DNA of 64,000 nt from Acuticoccus sp965213555 (GTDB taxonomy: Bacteria > Pseudomonadota > Alphaproteobacteria > Rhizobiales > Amorphaceae), in contig NZ_OZ243890.1 in NCBI RefSeq assembly GCF_965213555.1, positions 1-64,000 of the forward strand, given 5' to 3'. Of this stretch, positions 51,309-60,421 are shown in pieces. The translations under genes and the position numbers were made by a program. A model generated the notes under the pieces. That model searched no databases and was not told the origin of the DNA. It was given only the letters and a program-made list of their open reading frames with translations. How positions within the stretch are numbered: position 1 is the first letter of the stretch; every line of letters begins with the position of its first letter.

Positions 51309-52330
51309 GCCACATGCACATGGTATTGAAGGGGGCGCTGGCGCTGACCTGCGCCCTCGCGCTCGGCGCAACGGCGCAGGCCGAGGTGAGCGAGATCCGC
51401 ATGGTTGAGGCCGGCGGGCGTTCGGGCGACTCCATCGAGGAGGGGTACGTCAAGCCGTTCACCGAGAAGACCGGCATCAAGGTGGTGCGCGAGAACCCGA
51501 ACCCGCTCGGCAAGCTGAAGGCGATGGTGGAGTCGGGCACCATCACCGCGCCGCTGTTCGAGGTGGGCAGCACCTCCTGGGCCATCGCCGACGCGTCCGG
51601 CCTCATCGAGCCGCTCGACTGGGACGCCATCGACCCCGACCCGATGTTCGAGGAGGCGCGCAAGGACAACGCCTTCGGCTACCAGTACTACTCGACGCTG
51701 CTGGCCTGGCGCGACGACGCCGAGCCGCTGGAGACCTGGGCCGACTTCTGGAACGTGGAGGAGTTCCCCGGCGACCGCACGCTCCCCGACAACGCCAACC
51801 TCGTGATCCCGATGGCGCTGCTCGCCGATGGTGTGGCACCGGACGCGCTCTACCCGCTCGACCTCGACCGCGCGTTCGAGAAGCTGTCGGAGATCGCCCC
51901 GCACGTCTCGGTGTGGTGGAGCGCGGGCGCGCAGCCGCCGCAGATGCTGCAGGACAACGAGGTGCAGTACGCCGCGTCCTATTCGGGCCGCGTGGCCGGG
52001 CTCGAGGGCATCGACTTCACCTACAACCAGGGGCTGCTGGATCTGGCCTACTTCGTGGTCCCGAAGGGCGCGGACCCGCAGCAGAAGGCGGCTGCCATGG
52101 GCCTGTTGAAGGAGATGTCGGTGGCGAAGAACCAGGCCGTCGCGGCCGAGGTGATCCCCTACACCGGCGCGAGCCCCGAACTCGACGCGCTGCTTCCGGC
52201 CGACAAGAAGGACCAGTTCCCCGTCACCGAGGCGAACCGTGAGGTGCAAGCCCTCGCCAACCCGCAGTGGTGGGCCGAGAACCGCGACGCGGTGGAGGAG
52301 CGCTGGCTCGAGTTCAAGCTTGGCCTCTGA
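51305..52330 (+). CDS. Polyamine-type ABC transporter substrate-binding protein (PotD/PotF-like)
   Basis: 341-residue periplasmic protein with signal peptide (MVLKGALALTCALALGATAQAE) and the PotD-like sequence MVEAGGRSGDSIEEGYVKPFTEKTGIKVV, LFEVGSTSWAIADASGLIEPLDWD, and a hinge near YQYYSTLLAWRDDA. Several starts are possible (GTG 51305, ATG 51314, ATG 51320). Ligand may be a polyamine or another cationic compound. Confidence 0.9.
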   Translation: MSHMHMVLKGALALTCALALGATAQAEVSEIRMVEAGGRSGDSIEEGYVKPFTEKTGIKVVRENPNPLGKLKAMVESGTITAPLFEVGSTSWAIADASGLIEPLDWDAIDPDPMFEEARKDNAFGYQYYSTLLAWRDDAEPLETWADFWNVEEFPGDRTLPDNANLVIPMALLADGVAPDALYPLDLDRAFEKLSEIAPHVSVWWSAGAQPPQMLQDNEVQYAASYSGRVAGLEGIDFTYNQGLLDLAYFVVPKGADPQQKAAAMGLLKEMSVAKNQAVAAEVIPYTGASPELDALLPADKKDQFPVTEANREVQALANPQWWAENRDAVEERWLEFKLGL

Positions 52331-53234
52331 CTTGACCTCTGGGGCGCGCGCGCACACGGCGGTCCCGGCGCGATCCGGGCCGGCCGTGTCCGGCGGGCGC
52401 GCCCCGAACCGATCGCGCCGCTGGGCCGCGGAGGCAGGCTACATCCTGCCTCTCGTGGTGGTGATGTGCGCGATCTTCGTCCTGCCCATCGCGCTGATGC
52501 TAGCGCGCAGCTTGTTCGATCCGCAGCCGACGCTCGAATACTATCGGCAGCTCGTCGAGTCCTCGGTGTACCTAAGGGTCCTGATGCGCACCATGAAGAT
52601 CGCGCTCATCACCACGGGCGTCTGCATCGTGCTGGGCTACGTGCTCGCCTATTGGATGCGCGGCCTCAGCCCCAAGGGCCAGCTCATCGCCGCGACGCTG
52701 GTGGTGCTGCCGTTCTGGATCTCGATCCTGGTGCGCACCTATGCGTGGATCGTGATCCTGGGCAACGACGGGATCGTCAACCGCACGCTCCTCGACATCG
52801 GGCTCGTCGGCGTGCCGGTGGCATTCCTCTACAACGAGCTCGGCGTCATCATCGGCACCACGAACGTGCTCCTGCCGTTCCTCGTGTTGCCGCTGTTCGC
52901 GGCGATGCTGAAGATCGACGACCGGCTGATGGACGCCGCGGCCTCGCTCGGCGCCTCGCGCGTCACGATCTTCGCCCGCGTGTTCTTCCCCCTGTCGGTG
53001 CCGGCGCTGGCGGCGGGGGCGATCCTGGTCTTCATCCTCACCTTCGGCTTCTACATCACCCCCGCGGTGCTGGGGGGCGGCCGGGTGCCGATGGTAGCCA
53101 ACGCGCTCGACACGTTGATCAACCAGTTCGCCCGCTGGGAGCTCGCGGCAGCATTGTCCGGCGTGCTTCTGGTGGTGACGCTCGCCGCCTTCGCGCTGTC
53201 GCGCGTGGTGGGCGGGCGGGCGTCCATCGCATGA
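52320..53234 (+). CDS. Polyamine-type ABC transporter permease (PotB-like)
   Basis: About 304 residues with six helices (AGYILPLVVVMCAIFVLPIALMLARSLFDP; GVCIVLGYVLAYWMRGL) and the EAA loop region MDAAASLGASRVTIFARVFFPLSVPAL. The TTG at 52320 overlaps the binding-protein stop; GTG 52386 is an alternative start. Its stop overlaps the next permease ATG as ATGA. Confidence 0.9.
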   Translation: MASDLTSGARAHTAVPARSGPAVSGGRAPNRSRRWAAEAGYILPLVVVMCAIFVLPIALMLARSLFDPQPTLEYYRQLVESSVYLRVLMRTMKIALITTGVCIVLGYVLAYWMRGLSPKGQLIAATLVVLPFWISILVRTYAWIVILGNDGIVNRTLLDIGLVGVPVAFLYNELGVIIGTTNVLLPFLVLPLFAAMLKIDDRLMDAAASLGASRVTIFARVFFPLSVPALAAGAILVFILTFGFYITPAVLGGGRVPMVANALDTLINQFARWELAAALSGVLLVVTLAAFALSRVVGGRASIA

Positions 53235-54094
53235 GCGCGTCCTCCGGAGGGGCCGCCCCCGCGCGGCGCGTCACGCCTGCCGCCGCGCCGGCCGAACCGG
53301 GGCGGCTCGGGCGCGTCTTGCTGGGCGCGACGGCCATCGCGGTGCTCGCCTTCTTGTGCCTGCCGATCCTCATCGTCATCCCGATGTCGTTCTCGAGCGC
53401 GTCCTCGCTGGCCTTCCCGCCGCCGGGGCTGTCGCTCAGGTGGTACGCCGCCTTCTTCAACGACGAGCGCTGGCTCGCGGCGCTCGCGAACTCGGCGTTG
53501 ATCGCGTTCGCCTCCAGCACCATCGCGCTGGCGCTGGGCTCGCTCGCCGTCTACGGCCTGGTGCGCGGGACCTTCCGCGGGCGATCCCTCCTGGAGGGGG
53601 CGTTCATCGCACCGCTCATCGTGCCGCAAGTCATCATCGCGGTGGCGCTCTACATCTACTTCTCGCAGATCGGGCTCCTCGGCACGCTGCCCGGCCTCAT
53701 CGCCGGCCACACGGTGCTGGGGGTGCCGTACGTGGTTCTCGTCATGTCGGTGGCCGTGCGCTCGTTCGACGTTCGCATCGAGCAGGTGGCCTACACGCTG
53801 GGGGCCTCGCCGTGGACGATGTTCCGCCGCGTGCTCCTGCCCAACCTGATGCCGAGCGTGCTTGCAGCGTGGATCTTCGCCTTCATCATCAGCTTCGACG
53901 AGGTGATCATCACCGTCTTCATCGCCGGCAGCTACGAGACGGTCCCCAAGCGCATGTTCAACGAGCTGGTGCTGCAGGTGAACCCGACCATCACCGCCAT
54001 CGCGACGCTCCTGATCGGGGTGTCGGTGCTCACGATCGCGCTGATGGTGTGGCTCCTGCGCCGCCATGGCGTACGCCTCGGCGGGATGGTGTAG
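53231..54094 (+). CDS. Polyamine-type ABC transporter permease (PotC-like)
   Basis: 287-residue second permease with six helices (LGATAIAVLAFLCLPILIVIPMSFSSASSLAFPPPGLSLRWY) and the EAA loop QVAYTLGASPWTMFRRVLLPNLMPSVLAAWIFAFIISFDEV. Last gene of the sigma-54-type operon ATPase-binding protein-permease-permease. The following genes are convergent. Confidence 0.92.
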   Translation: MSASSGGAAPARRVTPAAAPAEPGRLGRVLLGATAIAVLAFLCLPILIVIPMSFSSASSLAFPPPGLSLRWYAAFFNDERWLAALANSALIAFASSTIALALGSLAVYGLVRGTFRGRSLLEGAFIAPLIVPQVIIAVALYIYFSQIGLLGTLPGLIAGHTVLGVPYVVLVMSVAVRSFDVRIEQVAYTLGASPWTMFRRVLLPNLMPSVLAAWIFAFIISFDEVIITVFIAGSYETVPKRMFNELVLQVNPTITAIATLLIGVSVLTIALMVWLLRRHGVRLGGMV

Positions 54095-54196
54095 TCCCTT
54101 GCAAGCCGAGGCAGCGCCACGCAGCGTCGCGCGAAAGGCCTCGTAGGCTCGAAGCTCGTTCCTCGGTGAGGCCCGAGCCGTCCAGTGCGCCGGCCC

Positions 54197-55126
54197 TCAG
54201 GCGTGGCGCACGTACTGGTCCACGAAGTCGCAATCGACGAGGCGCACGTAGGCGTCGGTGATGGCCTTCGTCACCGGCCCCGGGACGCGTCCCTCGCCCA
54301 CCGGCTGCCCGTTGAAGGTGCGCGCCGGGACGATGCACCAGGACGTCGAGGTGATGAAGATCTCGTCCGCGTTCGCCGCGTCGAACATGTCCACGTCGGT
54401 CTCGTGGACCGCGATCCCCTCCTGGGCCGCGAGCTCCATGGCGGTCTGGCGGCTGATGCCCGCGAGCACGTACTGCTTGCGCGGGGTGAACACTGCGCCG
54501 TCCTTCACCAGGAAGATGTTGCTGCCGGTCCCCTCGGCGAGGTTGCCGTTGACGTCGAGGAGGATCGACCAGGCCGCGGGGTTGCTGGCCTTGGCGTCCA
54601 TGTCGGCGACCAGCATGTTCAGGTAGTTGTGGGTCTTGGCGCGAGGGCTCAGGCTGTCCGGCGGCGTGCGCCGCACGGCGGGCACCACGACGTCCACACC
54701 GTCGCGGAACTGCCGAGCGCGCGCCTTCAAGGGCAGCGGCGTGCACTCGACGATGACGTTGGGGCCGGTGTGCTCCCACCCCTCGTCGCCCACCGCGTCC
54801 ACCCCGCGTGAGACGCGCTGGCCGAGCCAGTAGTCCTCCCCTTCGCCGAGGAGGTGCAGGTTGCGCTCCAGCACCTCTTCGCTGGCGGCGGTCATCTCCG
54901 CCGGCGACAGGCCCGGGTCGATCCTGAGATAGCGCAGCGACTGGTAGAAGCGCTCGATGTGCTCCTTCAGGCGGAAGACGCGGTGATTGAAGGTGCGCGT
55001 CATGTCGAAGGCGCCGTCGCCGAGGCGGAAGGAGCGGTCCCGGAAGGGCACCACCACGTCGCCTTCCGGCACGATGGCCCCGTTGAAGTAGGCGACACGC
55101 CGGTTGGCGTGAGCGGCAGAGGACAT
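54197..55126 (-). CDS. Class IV aminotransferase (branched-chain/D-amino-acid type)
   Basis: 309-residue PLP enzyme of the BCAT/DAAT fold. FNGAIVPEGDVVVPFRDRSFRLGDGAFDMTRTFNHRVFRLKEHIERFYQSL is the N-terminal domain; the PLP-lysine is in SPRAKTHNYLNML; the phosphate-binding loop is GTGSNIFLVKDG. ATG 55126 has GGGAG seven bases upstream, so it is preferred to the GTG at 55135. Substrate unknown. Divergent from the class III aminotransferase gene. Confidence 0.88.
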   Translation of the reverse strand: MSSAAHANRRVAYFNGAIVPEGDVVVPFRDRSFRLGDGAFDMTRTFNHRVFRLKEHIERFYQSLRYLRIDPGLSPAEMTAASEEVLERNLHLLGEGEDYWLGQRVSRGVDAVGDEGWEHTGPNVIVECTPLPLKARARQFRDGVDVVVPAVRRTPPDSLSPRAKTHNYLNMLVADMDAKASNPAAWSILLDVNGNLAEGTGSNIFLVKDGAVFTPRKQYVLAGISRQTAMELAAQEGIAVHETDVDMFDAANADEIFITSTSWCIVPARTFNGQPVGEGRVPGPVTKAITDAYVRLVDCDFVDQYVRHA

Positions 55127-55242
55127 GGGGTTCACTCCCGTGGTCGTCGAGCGGGACGAGCGTAGCGCGACGGGCCGTGCGATGTAATCATCTGCGGCAA
55201 TCGACCGAGGCGGTGGTCGCGTCCGTGCCGCAGGAGTGTCCC

Positions 55243-56562
55243 ATGAGCGAATGGCCCGACCCCTCCTCCCACTCCGCCGAGCTCTACGCCCGCGCCAAGC
55301 GCGTGCTGCCGGGCGGGGTCAGCCGCCTCCTCACCTACAACGCACCCTACCCGTTCTACGTGCGCTCGGGCGCAGGCTCGCGCGTCACCGACGTCGACGG
55401 CACGGTGCGCGTCGACCACGTGAACAACTTCGCCTCGCTGATCCACGGCCACGCGCACCCCGAGATCGTGGCGGCGGTGACGGACGCGCTCGGCCGCGGC
55501 ACCGCGTTCGCCCTCCCGACCGCGCTCGAGGTGGAGATGGCCGAGCTCTTGGCGGAGCGCTACGAGACCTTCGAGCGGGTGCGCTACTGCAACACCGGCA
55601 CCGAGGCGGTGATGCTCGCCATCAAGGCGGCGCGCGCGGCGACCGGCCGGCCCAAGATCGCCAAGTTCGAGGGTGGCTATCACGGCATGTACGACTATGC
55701 CGAGGTGAGCCTCGACTCGAACCCGGACACTTGGGGCAACGACCCGCGGTCGGTCCCTTACGCGAGGGGCACGCCCCAGGGCGTCACCGAGGATGTGGTG
55801 ACGCTTCCGTTCAATCATCCCGAGGCCGCCGAGCGCATCCTGCGCGCCCACGCGGAAGGGCTTGCCGGCATCCTCGTGGATGTGGCGCCGAGCTACTTCG
55901 GGATGATCCCGATCTCGGCTCCCATGGTGGAGATGCTGCACCGCGTGGCGGACGAGACCGGCGCCGTGCTGATCGCGGACGAGGTGATCTCGCTCCGGCT
56001 CGGCTACCGCGGCGGGGCGGCGCGGTTCGGGCTGAGGCCGCAGCTCACCACGGCGGCCAAGCTCATCGGCGGCGGCTTTCCGGTGGCCTGCGTCGCGGGC
56101 CGCGCGGAGGTGATGGAGGTCTTCAGCCACGAGGGCGGGCGTCCCGCGCTCCCCTCGAGCGGGACGTTCACGGCGAACCCCATCGGGCTGACCGCGGGGC
56201 TGACCGCGATGCGCCTGTTGACCGAGGAGAGCTTCGAGCGCCTCGAGACGCTCGGGACGTTGGCGCGGTCGCTCCTCACCGAGGCGTTCGCGGCGGCGGG
56301 GGTGCCTGGCCAGGTCACGGGCGTCGGCTCGATGTTCAGCCTGCACATGACGACACGGCCGATCGTCGACCACCGCAGCGCCTATCCGCGGCCCGAGGAG
56401 ACGGCGGCGATGCGCGCCTTGCAGGGCGAACTCCTGCGCCGCGGCCACGTCATCGCGCCGAAGGGCTCGGGTTTCATCTCCACGGCGACGAGCGAGGCGG
56501 ACCTCGAGAGCCTCGCCGAGGCGACGTCTGGCGCGCTGCGCACCCTCGCGCTGGCGGCCTAG
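55243..56562 (+). CDS. Class III aminotransferase (glutamate-1-semialdehyde aminomutase-like)
   Basis: 439-residue PLP enzyme related to HemL-type aminomutases: RAKRVLPGGVSRLLTYNAPYPFYVRSGAGSRVTDVDGTVRVDHVNNF, YCNTGTEAVMLAIKAARAATGR, LIADEVISLRLGYRGGAARFG, and the PLP-lysine in TAAKLIGGGFPVACVAGR. The context (polyamine importer, class IV aminotransferase) suggests amine or amino-acid catabolism rather than haem synthesis. ATG 55243. Confidence 0.87.
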   Translation: MSEWPDPSSHSAELYARAKRVLPGGVSRLLTYNAPYPFYVRSGAGSRVTDVDGTVRVDHVNNFASLIHGHAHPEIVAAVTDALGRGTAFALPTALEVEMAELLAERYETFERVRYCNTGTEAVMLAIKAARAATGRPKIAKFEGGYHGMYDYAEVSLDSNPDTWGNDPRSVPYARGTPQGVTEDVVTLPFNHPEAAERILRAHAEGLAGILVDVAPSYFGMIPISAPMVEMLHRVADETGAVLIADEVISLRLGYRGGAARFGLRPQLTTAAKLIGGGFPVACVAGRAEVMEVFSHEGGRPALPSSGTFTANPIGLTAGLTAMRLLTEESFERLETLGTLARSLLTEAFAAAGVPGQVTGVGSMFSLHMTTRPIVDHRSAYPRPEETAAMRALQGELLRRGHVIAPKGSGFISTATSEADLESLAEATSGALRTLALAA

Positions 56563-56661
56563 GGCCGGTCGGTAAATGGTCATCATGGCTCATGACAAGC
56601 TGGCGCCACCACGCACCGGCGCAGTCCGTCCGTTAGGGCCTTGGTGCACGACCGATCGTCG

Positions 56662-58005
56662 TCAGCGGATCGAGAGGCGGTCGAGGCGGTCCCGCAGGCG
56701 GTAGCTCATGCCGATGAGCGGCACGAACCAGGGACGACCCGTGTAGAGCGGGATCGTCGGCAAGGTCGCGTGCTCGACGGAAGGTACCACCCCGTCGTCG
56801 AAGGCGCAGACCGGGCCGTTCGGCCGGGTAAGGATGCGATGGGCGACGCGCTCCCCAAGGTAGGTCATCATCGCGACGCCCGACCCGTTGCAGCACACCG
56901 CCCAGGAGAGGCCGTCCGCCTCGCCCATGTGCGGCAGCCTGTCCCGCGCGAAGGCGACGTTGCCTTGCCAAGAGTGCGTAATCCTCGTGCCTGCGAGCTG
57001 AGGGAAGCGGCGAAGCATCATGGCGACGAGCCCACGGGCTGCGGCGGAGGGTCCGACACGGCCGAAGCTCGCGCGCCCGCCGAACACGAGGCGTCGCCCA
57101 TCCGGTGACAGGCGGAAGTAGGACAGGACGCGCGCCGTGTCCGAGATCGGACGCGCATGCGGGATCAGCGCACGCGCGTCCTCGGGAGCGAGCGGAGCGG
57201 TTGCGATGATGTGGCTCGCCACGGGAACGACGCGGCGCTGCAGCGCCGGGGTCGCGCTGCCCGTGTAACCGTTCGTCGCCACCACGACACGGGCGACCTC
57301 GACGGCACCGCGCTCGGTCGCCACGCGCCAACCGCCGGCGCGGCGCTCGAGCCCGGTCACGCGGACGGGAGCGACGACCCGCGCCCCCGCTCGCAGCGCC
57401 GCCGCGAGGAGCCCTGCGAGGAGGCGCGCCGGTTGCACCGCGCCGCCGGGGCTGAACCGAACCCCACCATGGTAGAGCTCGGTCGCCACCTCGCGGTGCT
57501 GCTCGGCGCGGGTGACGACCTCCGTGTCGAGCACGCCTGCCTTCGCCGCCCACTCCGCCTTGCGGGCCAGGCCGGGAAGGTGAGACGGAGCGAAGGCGCC
57601 GACGAACTTGCCGGTCGGCTGCCAACATCCTTGGAGCCCGAGCCGCGCCACCGTCGCCTCGAAGTCCGTCAGCGACCTGAGGCCCGAGGCGACGCGCTCG
57701 CGCATCAACCCCTGGTCCTTCGCGTCGAGGTCGATGAGGCCCCAGCCGCCGGTGACTTGACCGCCGTTGCGGCTCGACCCGCCATGGCCGGGCATCTCCG
57801 CGTCGACCACGACGACGTCGGCCCCGCCCTCGGCGAGGGCAAGGGCACAGGACAGGCCCGCGTAGCCGCCACCCACGATGAGGACGTCGGCCCGCGGCGG
57901 CGGCATGTCGTCCGGGCCGGGGCCGGGAGGCGCGTCGTCCCACCACAGCGGCGTTGTGGCCACGCGCTGAAGGTCCCCGCGCCCAGCGTCGGCGGCCTCA
58001 GCCAA
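56662..58005 (-). CDS. FAD-dependent amine/amino-acid oxidoreductase (DadA/PuuB-like)
   Basis: 447-residue DAO-family flavoenzyme. The dinucleotide loop is ADVLIVGGGYAGLSCALALAEGGADVVVVDAE, with a typical leader LWWDDAPP. Later ATNGYTGSATPALQRRVVPV and SWQGNVAFARDRLPHMGEADGLSWAVCCNGSG match gamma-glutamylputrescine or D-amino-acid oxidases. TTG 58005 overlaps the livF stop by eight bases; GTG 57963 is an alternative. Co-transcription with the liv importer suggests it oxidises an imported compound. Confidence 0.88.
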   Translation of the reverse strand: MAEAADAGRGDLQRVATTPLWWDDAPPGPGPDDMPPPRADVLIVGGGYAGLSCALALAEGGADVVVVDAEMPGHGGSSRNGGQVTGGWGLIDLDAKDQGLMRERVASGLRSLTDFEATVARLGLQGCWQPTGKFVGAFAPSHLPGLARKAEWAAKAGVLDTEVVTRAEQHREVATELYHGGVRFSPGGAVQPARLLAGLLAAALRAGARVVAPVRVTGLERRAGGWRVATERGAVEVARVVVATNGYTGSATPALQRRVVPVASHIIATAPLAPEDARALIPHARPISDTARVLSYFRLSPDGRRLVFGGRASFGRVGPSAAARGLVAMMLRRFPQLAGTRITHSWQGNVAFARDRLPHMGEADGLSWAVCCNGSGVAMMTYLGERVAHRILTRPNGPVCAFDDGVVPSVEHATLPTIPLYTGRPWFVPLIGMSYRLRDRLDRLSIR

Positions 58006-58717
58006 CGGACTGCCCGAGGTAGTACGCCTTCAGGTCGTCGGCGTCGTCGTCCCCTTCGGTGATCGGCCGGTCGAACGCGATGGCGCCCTCGCGCATGATG
58101 TATAGGTGCTCGGCGATGGCCATCGCCATGGCGACGTTCTGCTCCACCAACAGGATCGTCAGCCCCCTCTCGTTCAAGTCGAGCACGATCTCGGCGATCT
58201 CCTGCACCACCCTCGGCGCGAGCGCGGCCGACGGCTCGTCCAGCATCAGCAGCCGCGGTCGCCCCATCAAGGCGCGGGCGATCGACAGCATCTGCCGCTC
58301 CCCTCCCGACAGGGCACCAGCCGAGCGGGACCGCATCGCGGCGAGCTTGGGGAACTCGGCGTAACGCGCCTCAAGGTCGGCGCGCACCTCCGCCTTGGCG
58401 CGACGCCGGTGGTACGCGCCGACGAGGAGGTTCTCCTGCACGGACATCCCAGCGAACACCTCCTTGCCCTGGGGCACGAGGACGAGGCCCATGCCAATGC
58501 GCCGATCAGCGGGCACGTCGTCAATGCGCACGCCGTCGAAGCGCACCTCGCCGGACGTCGGCTCGAGCAGGCCGGCGGCGACCTTCAGCGCGGTGGACTT
58601 GCCGGTCCCGTTGCCCCCCAGGAGCGCGATGATCGCCCCCTCGGGAACCGTCAGCGACAGGCCGTTCAGCACCTGCACGCGGCCGTAACCGGCGTGGACG
58701 TCGTCAAGCGCGAGCAC
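57998..58717 (-). CDS. livF: Branched-chain-type ABC transporter ATPase (LivF)
   Basis: 239-residue ATPase. VLALDDVHAGYGRVQVLNGLSLTVPEGAIIALLGGNGTGKST (Walker A), GALSGGERQMLSIARALMGRPRLLMLDEPSAAL (signature and Walker B) and VEQNVAMAMAIAEHLYIM are typical. GTG 58717 is preferred and overlaps livG by 14 bases; GTG 58735 is possible. Confidence 0.93.
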   Translation of the reverse strand: MLALDDVHAGYGRVQVLNGLSLTVPEGAIIALLGGNGTGKSTALKVAAGLLEPTSGEVRFDGVRIDDVPADRRIGMGLVLVPQGKEVFAGMSVQENLLVGAYHRRRAKAEVRADLEARYAEFPKLAAMRSRSAGALSGGERQMLSIARALMGRPRLLMLDEPSAALAPRVVQEIAEIVLDLNERGLTILLVEQNVAMAMAIAEHLYIMREGAIAFDRPITEGDDDADDLKAYYLGQSVG

Positions 58718-59489
58718 GTCGCCGCACCGTTCCACCGCCGATGTACGCCTCGACGACACTCGGATCCTGCGCGATCACACCAGGCGGACCCTCGGCGATG
58801 GTGGTGCCGTGGTCGAGCACCATCACCCGGTCGCACAACTCCTGGACGACGCGCATGACGTGCTCGACGAGGAGCACGGTGATGCCACGCTCGTCGCGCA
58901 GGCGGCGGATCAGCGCGATCAGCCGGTCGACGTTCGGCGGCGACAGGCCGGCCGCCGGCTCGTCGAGCACGAACAGCTTCGGCTCGATGATGGCACCACG
59001 CGCCAGCTCCACCATGCGTTGCTGACCCACCGAGAGCGCCGACGCCGGCCGATCGGCGAACTCGGCGAGGTCGAAGAGGTCGAGGAGCGCCCTCGCCTTC
59101 GTGTAGGCCGCCGCCTGGTCGCGGCGCGCTGCGGGCAGGCCGAGCGCCGAGGCGAGGGTGCTCGACCGGTGCCGCGGGCTGAGCGGCATCGCGACGTTCT
59201 CGGCCACCGTCAGCTTGGGGAAGAGGCGCAGGAGCTGGAAGGTCCGTGCGATGCCGAGCCGGTTGATCCGGTAGGCCGGCATCGTCGTGATGTCGGTGCC
59301 GTCGAACGTCAGCCGCCCGGCGCTCGGCGCGACGAGGCCGGTGACGAGGTTGACGAGCGTCGACTTGCCGGACCCGTTCGGCCCGATGAGGCCGTAGATC
59401 TCGCCCTGGCGCACGCTGAGGTCCACACCGTCGACGGCGACGAGGCCGCCGAAGCGCTTGGTCACGCCCTCGCAACGGAGGACGCTCAC
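58704..59489 (-). CDS. livG: Branched-chain-type ABC transporter ATPase (LivG)
   Basis: 261-residue ATPase. VTKRFGGLVAVDGVDLSVRQGEIYGLIGPNGSGKST (Walker A), ALSVGQQRMVELARGAI, KLFVLDEPAAGLSPPNVD, and LLVEHVMRVVQELCDRVMVL. Its signature is LSVGQ rather than LSGGQ, an accepted variant in LivG. GTG 59489 overlaps the livM stop as GTGA. Confidence 0.94.
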   Translation of the reverse strand: MSVLRCEGVTKRFGGLVAVDGVDLSVRQGEIYGLIGPNGSGKSTLVNLVTGLVAPSAGRLTFDGTDITTMPAYRINRLGIARTFQLLRLFPKLTVAENVAMPLSPRHRSSTLASALGLPAARRDQAAAYTKARALLDLFDLAEFADRPASALSVGQQRMVELARGAIIEPKLFVLDEPAAGLSPPNVDRLIALIRRLRDERGITVLLVEHVMRVVQELCDRVMVLDHGTTIAEGPPGVIAQDPSVVEAYIGGGTVRRRARA

Positions 59490-60421
59490 GTGCGCCGCTC
59501 CGCGAGCGTGCGCACGAGGCCGACGATGCCGCCGGGGATGAACGTCATGGCGAGGATCATCAGCGTGCCGTAGATGATGAGGCGGTAGTCCTCGGTGGCG
59601 CGCAGCACCTCCGGCATCGCGGTGAAGGCGATGGCGCCGAGGATCGGCCCGACGATCGAGGCCCGTCCCCCGACGATCATCATGGCGATGATGGTGGCCG
59701 ACGTGAGGATGGCAAAGTCCGCCGGGTAGGCCCCCTCGAGGTAGTACACGATAAGGACGCCGGCGGCGCCGGCGAACGCCGCGCTCGCCACGAAGGCGAC
59801 CAGCTTGGCGCGCACGGTGTCGAGGCCGATGGCGCGGGCCAGAAGCTCGTCGTCGCGCACCGCCTGCCACTCCTTGCCGATGCGCGAGGTCGCGAGGCGC
59901 CAGGCGAGGAGGACGGCGAGCGTCGCAGCGACGAGCGTCAGCCAGTAGAACCCGGCCTCGCGCGTCGCGCCGAACGCGGCGAACGGCTCGATGCGTGGCA
60001 CGGTGATGCCGTACTGTCCCCCGGTGAAGCTCGTCCAGGAGCTGAGGAGGAGGTAGACGATCGTCTGGAACGCGATGGTGACGATCGCGAGGAAGTGCCC
60101 CGCGACGCGCAGCGCCGGCACGCCGAGCAGCAGTCCGAACGCCCCCGCCACGACGATGCCGGCCGGAAGGGTCGCCCAGATCGACCAGCCGAGGTCCCGG
60201 TAGAGGATCGCCGCGGTGTAGCCGCCGATCCCGTAGAAGGCGGCCTGCGCGAACGAGTACTGACCGCAGTAGCCGAACACGAGGTCGAGCCCCACCGCGA
60301 GGATCACGTAGATGAAGGCGATCGTCGCCACCGACAGGACGTAGGTGTTCGCGTCCGCCAATGGGAACAGGGCGAGCGCGGCGACGAGCACGGCGGCGAC
60401 CAGGGGCGCGACGAGCCGCAT
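59486..60421 (-). CDS. livM: Branched-chain-type ABC transporter permease (LivM)
   Basis: 311-residue membrane protein with about eight helices: VLSVATIAFIYVILAVGLDLVFGYCGQYSFAQAAFYGIGGYTAAIL is the LivM signature, with AIGLDTVRAKLVAFVASAAFAGAAGVLIVYYLEGAYPADF later. ATG 60421 shares one base with the livH stop. Confidence 0.94.
   Translation of the reverse strand: MRLVAPLVAAVLVAALALFPLADANTYVLSVATIAFIYVILAVGLDLVFGYCGQYSFAQAAFYGIGGYTAAILYRDLGWSIWATLPAGIVVAGAFGLLLGVPALRVAGHFLAIVTIAFQTIVYLLLSSWTSFTGGQYGITVPRIEPFAAFGATREAGFYWLTLVAATLAVLLAWRLATSRIGKEWQAVRDDELLARAIGLDTVRAKLVAFVASAAFAGAAGVLIVYYLEGAYPADFAILTSATIIAMMIVGGRASIVGPILGAIAFTAMPEVLRATEDYRLIIYGTLMILAMTFIPGGIVGLVRTLAERRT

Noticed and set aside
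55243..56562. True HemL (glutamate-1-semialdehyde aminomutase) for haem synthesis
   Set aside because: Alphaproteobacteria usually make aminolevulinate with HemA (ALA synthase), and the neighbours are amine and amino-acid catabolism genes.
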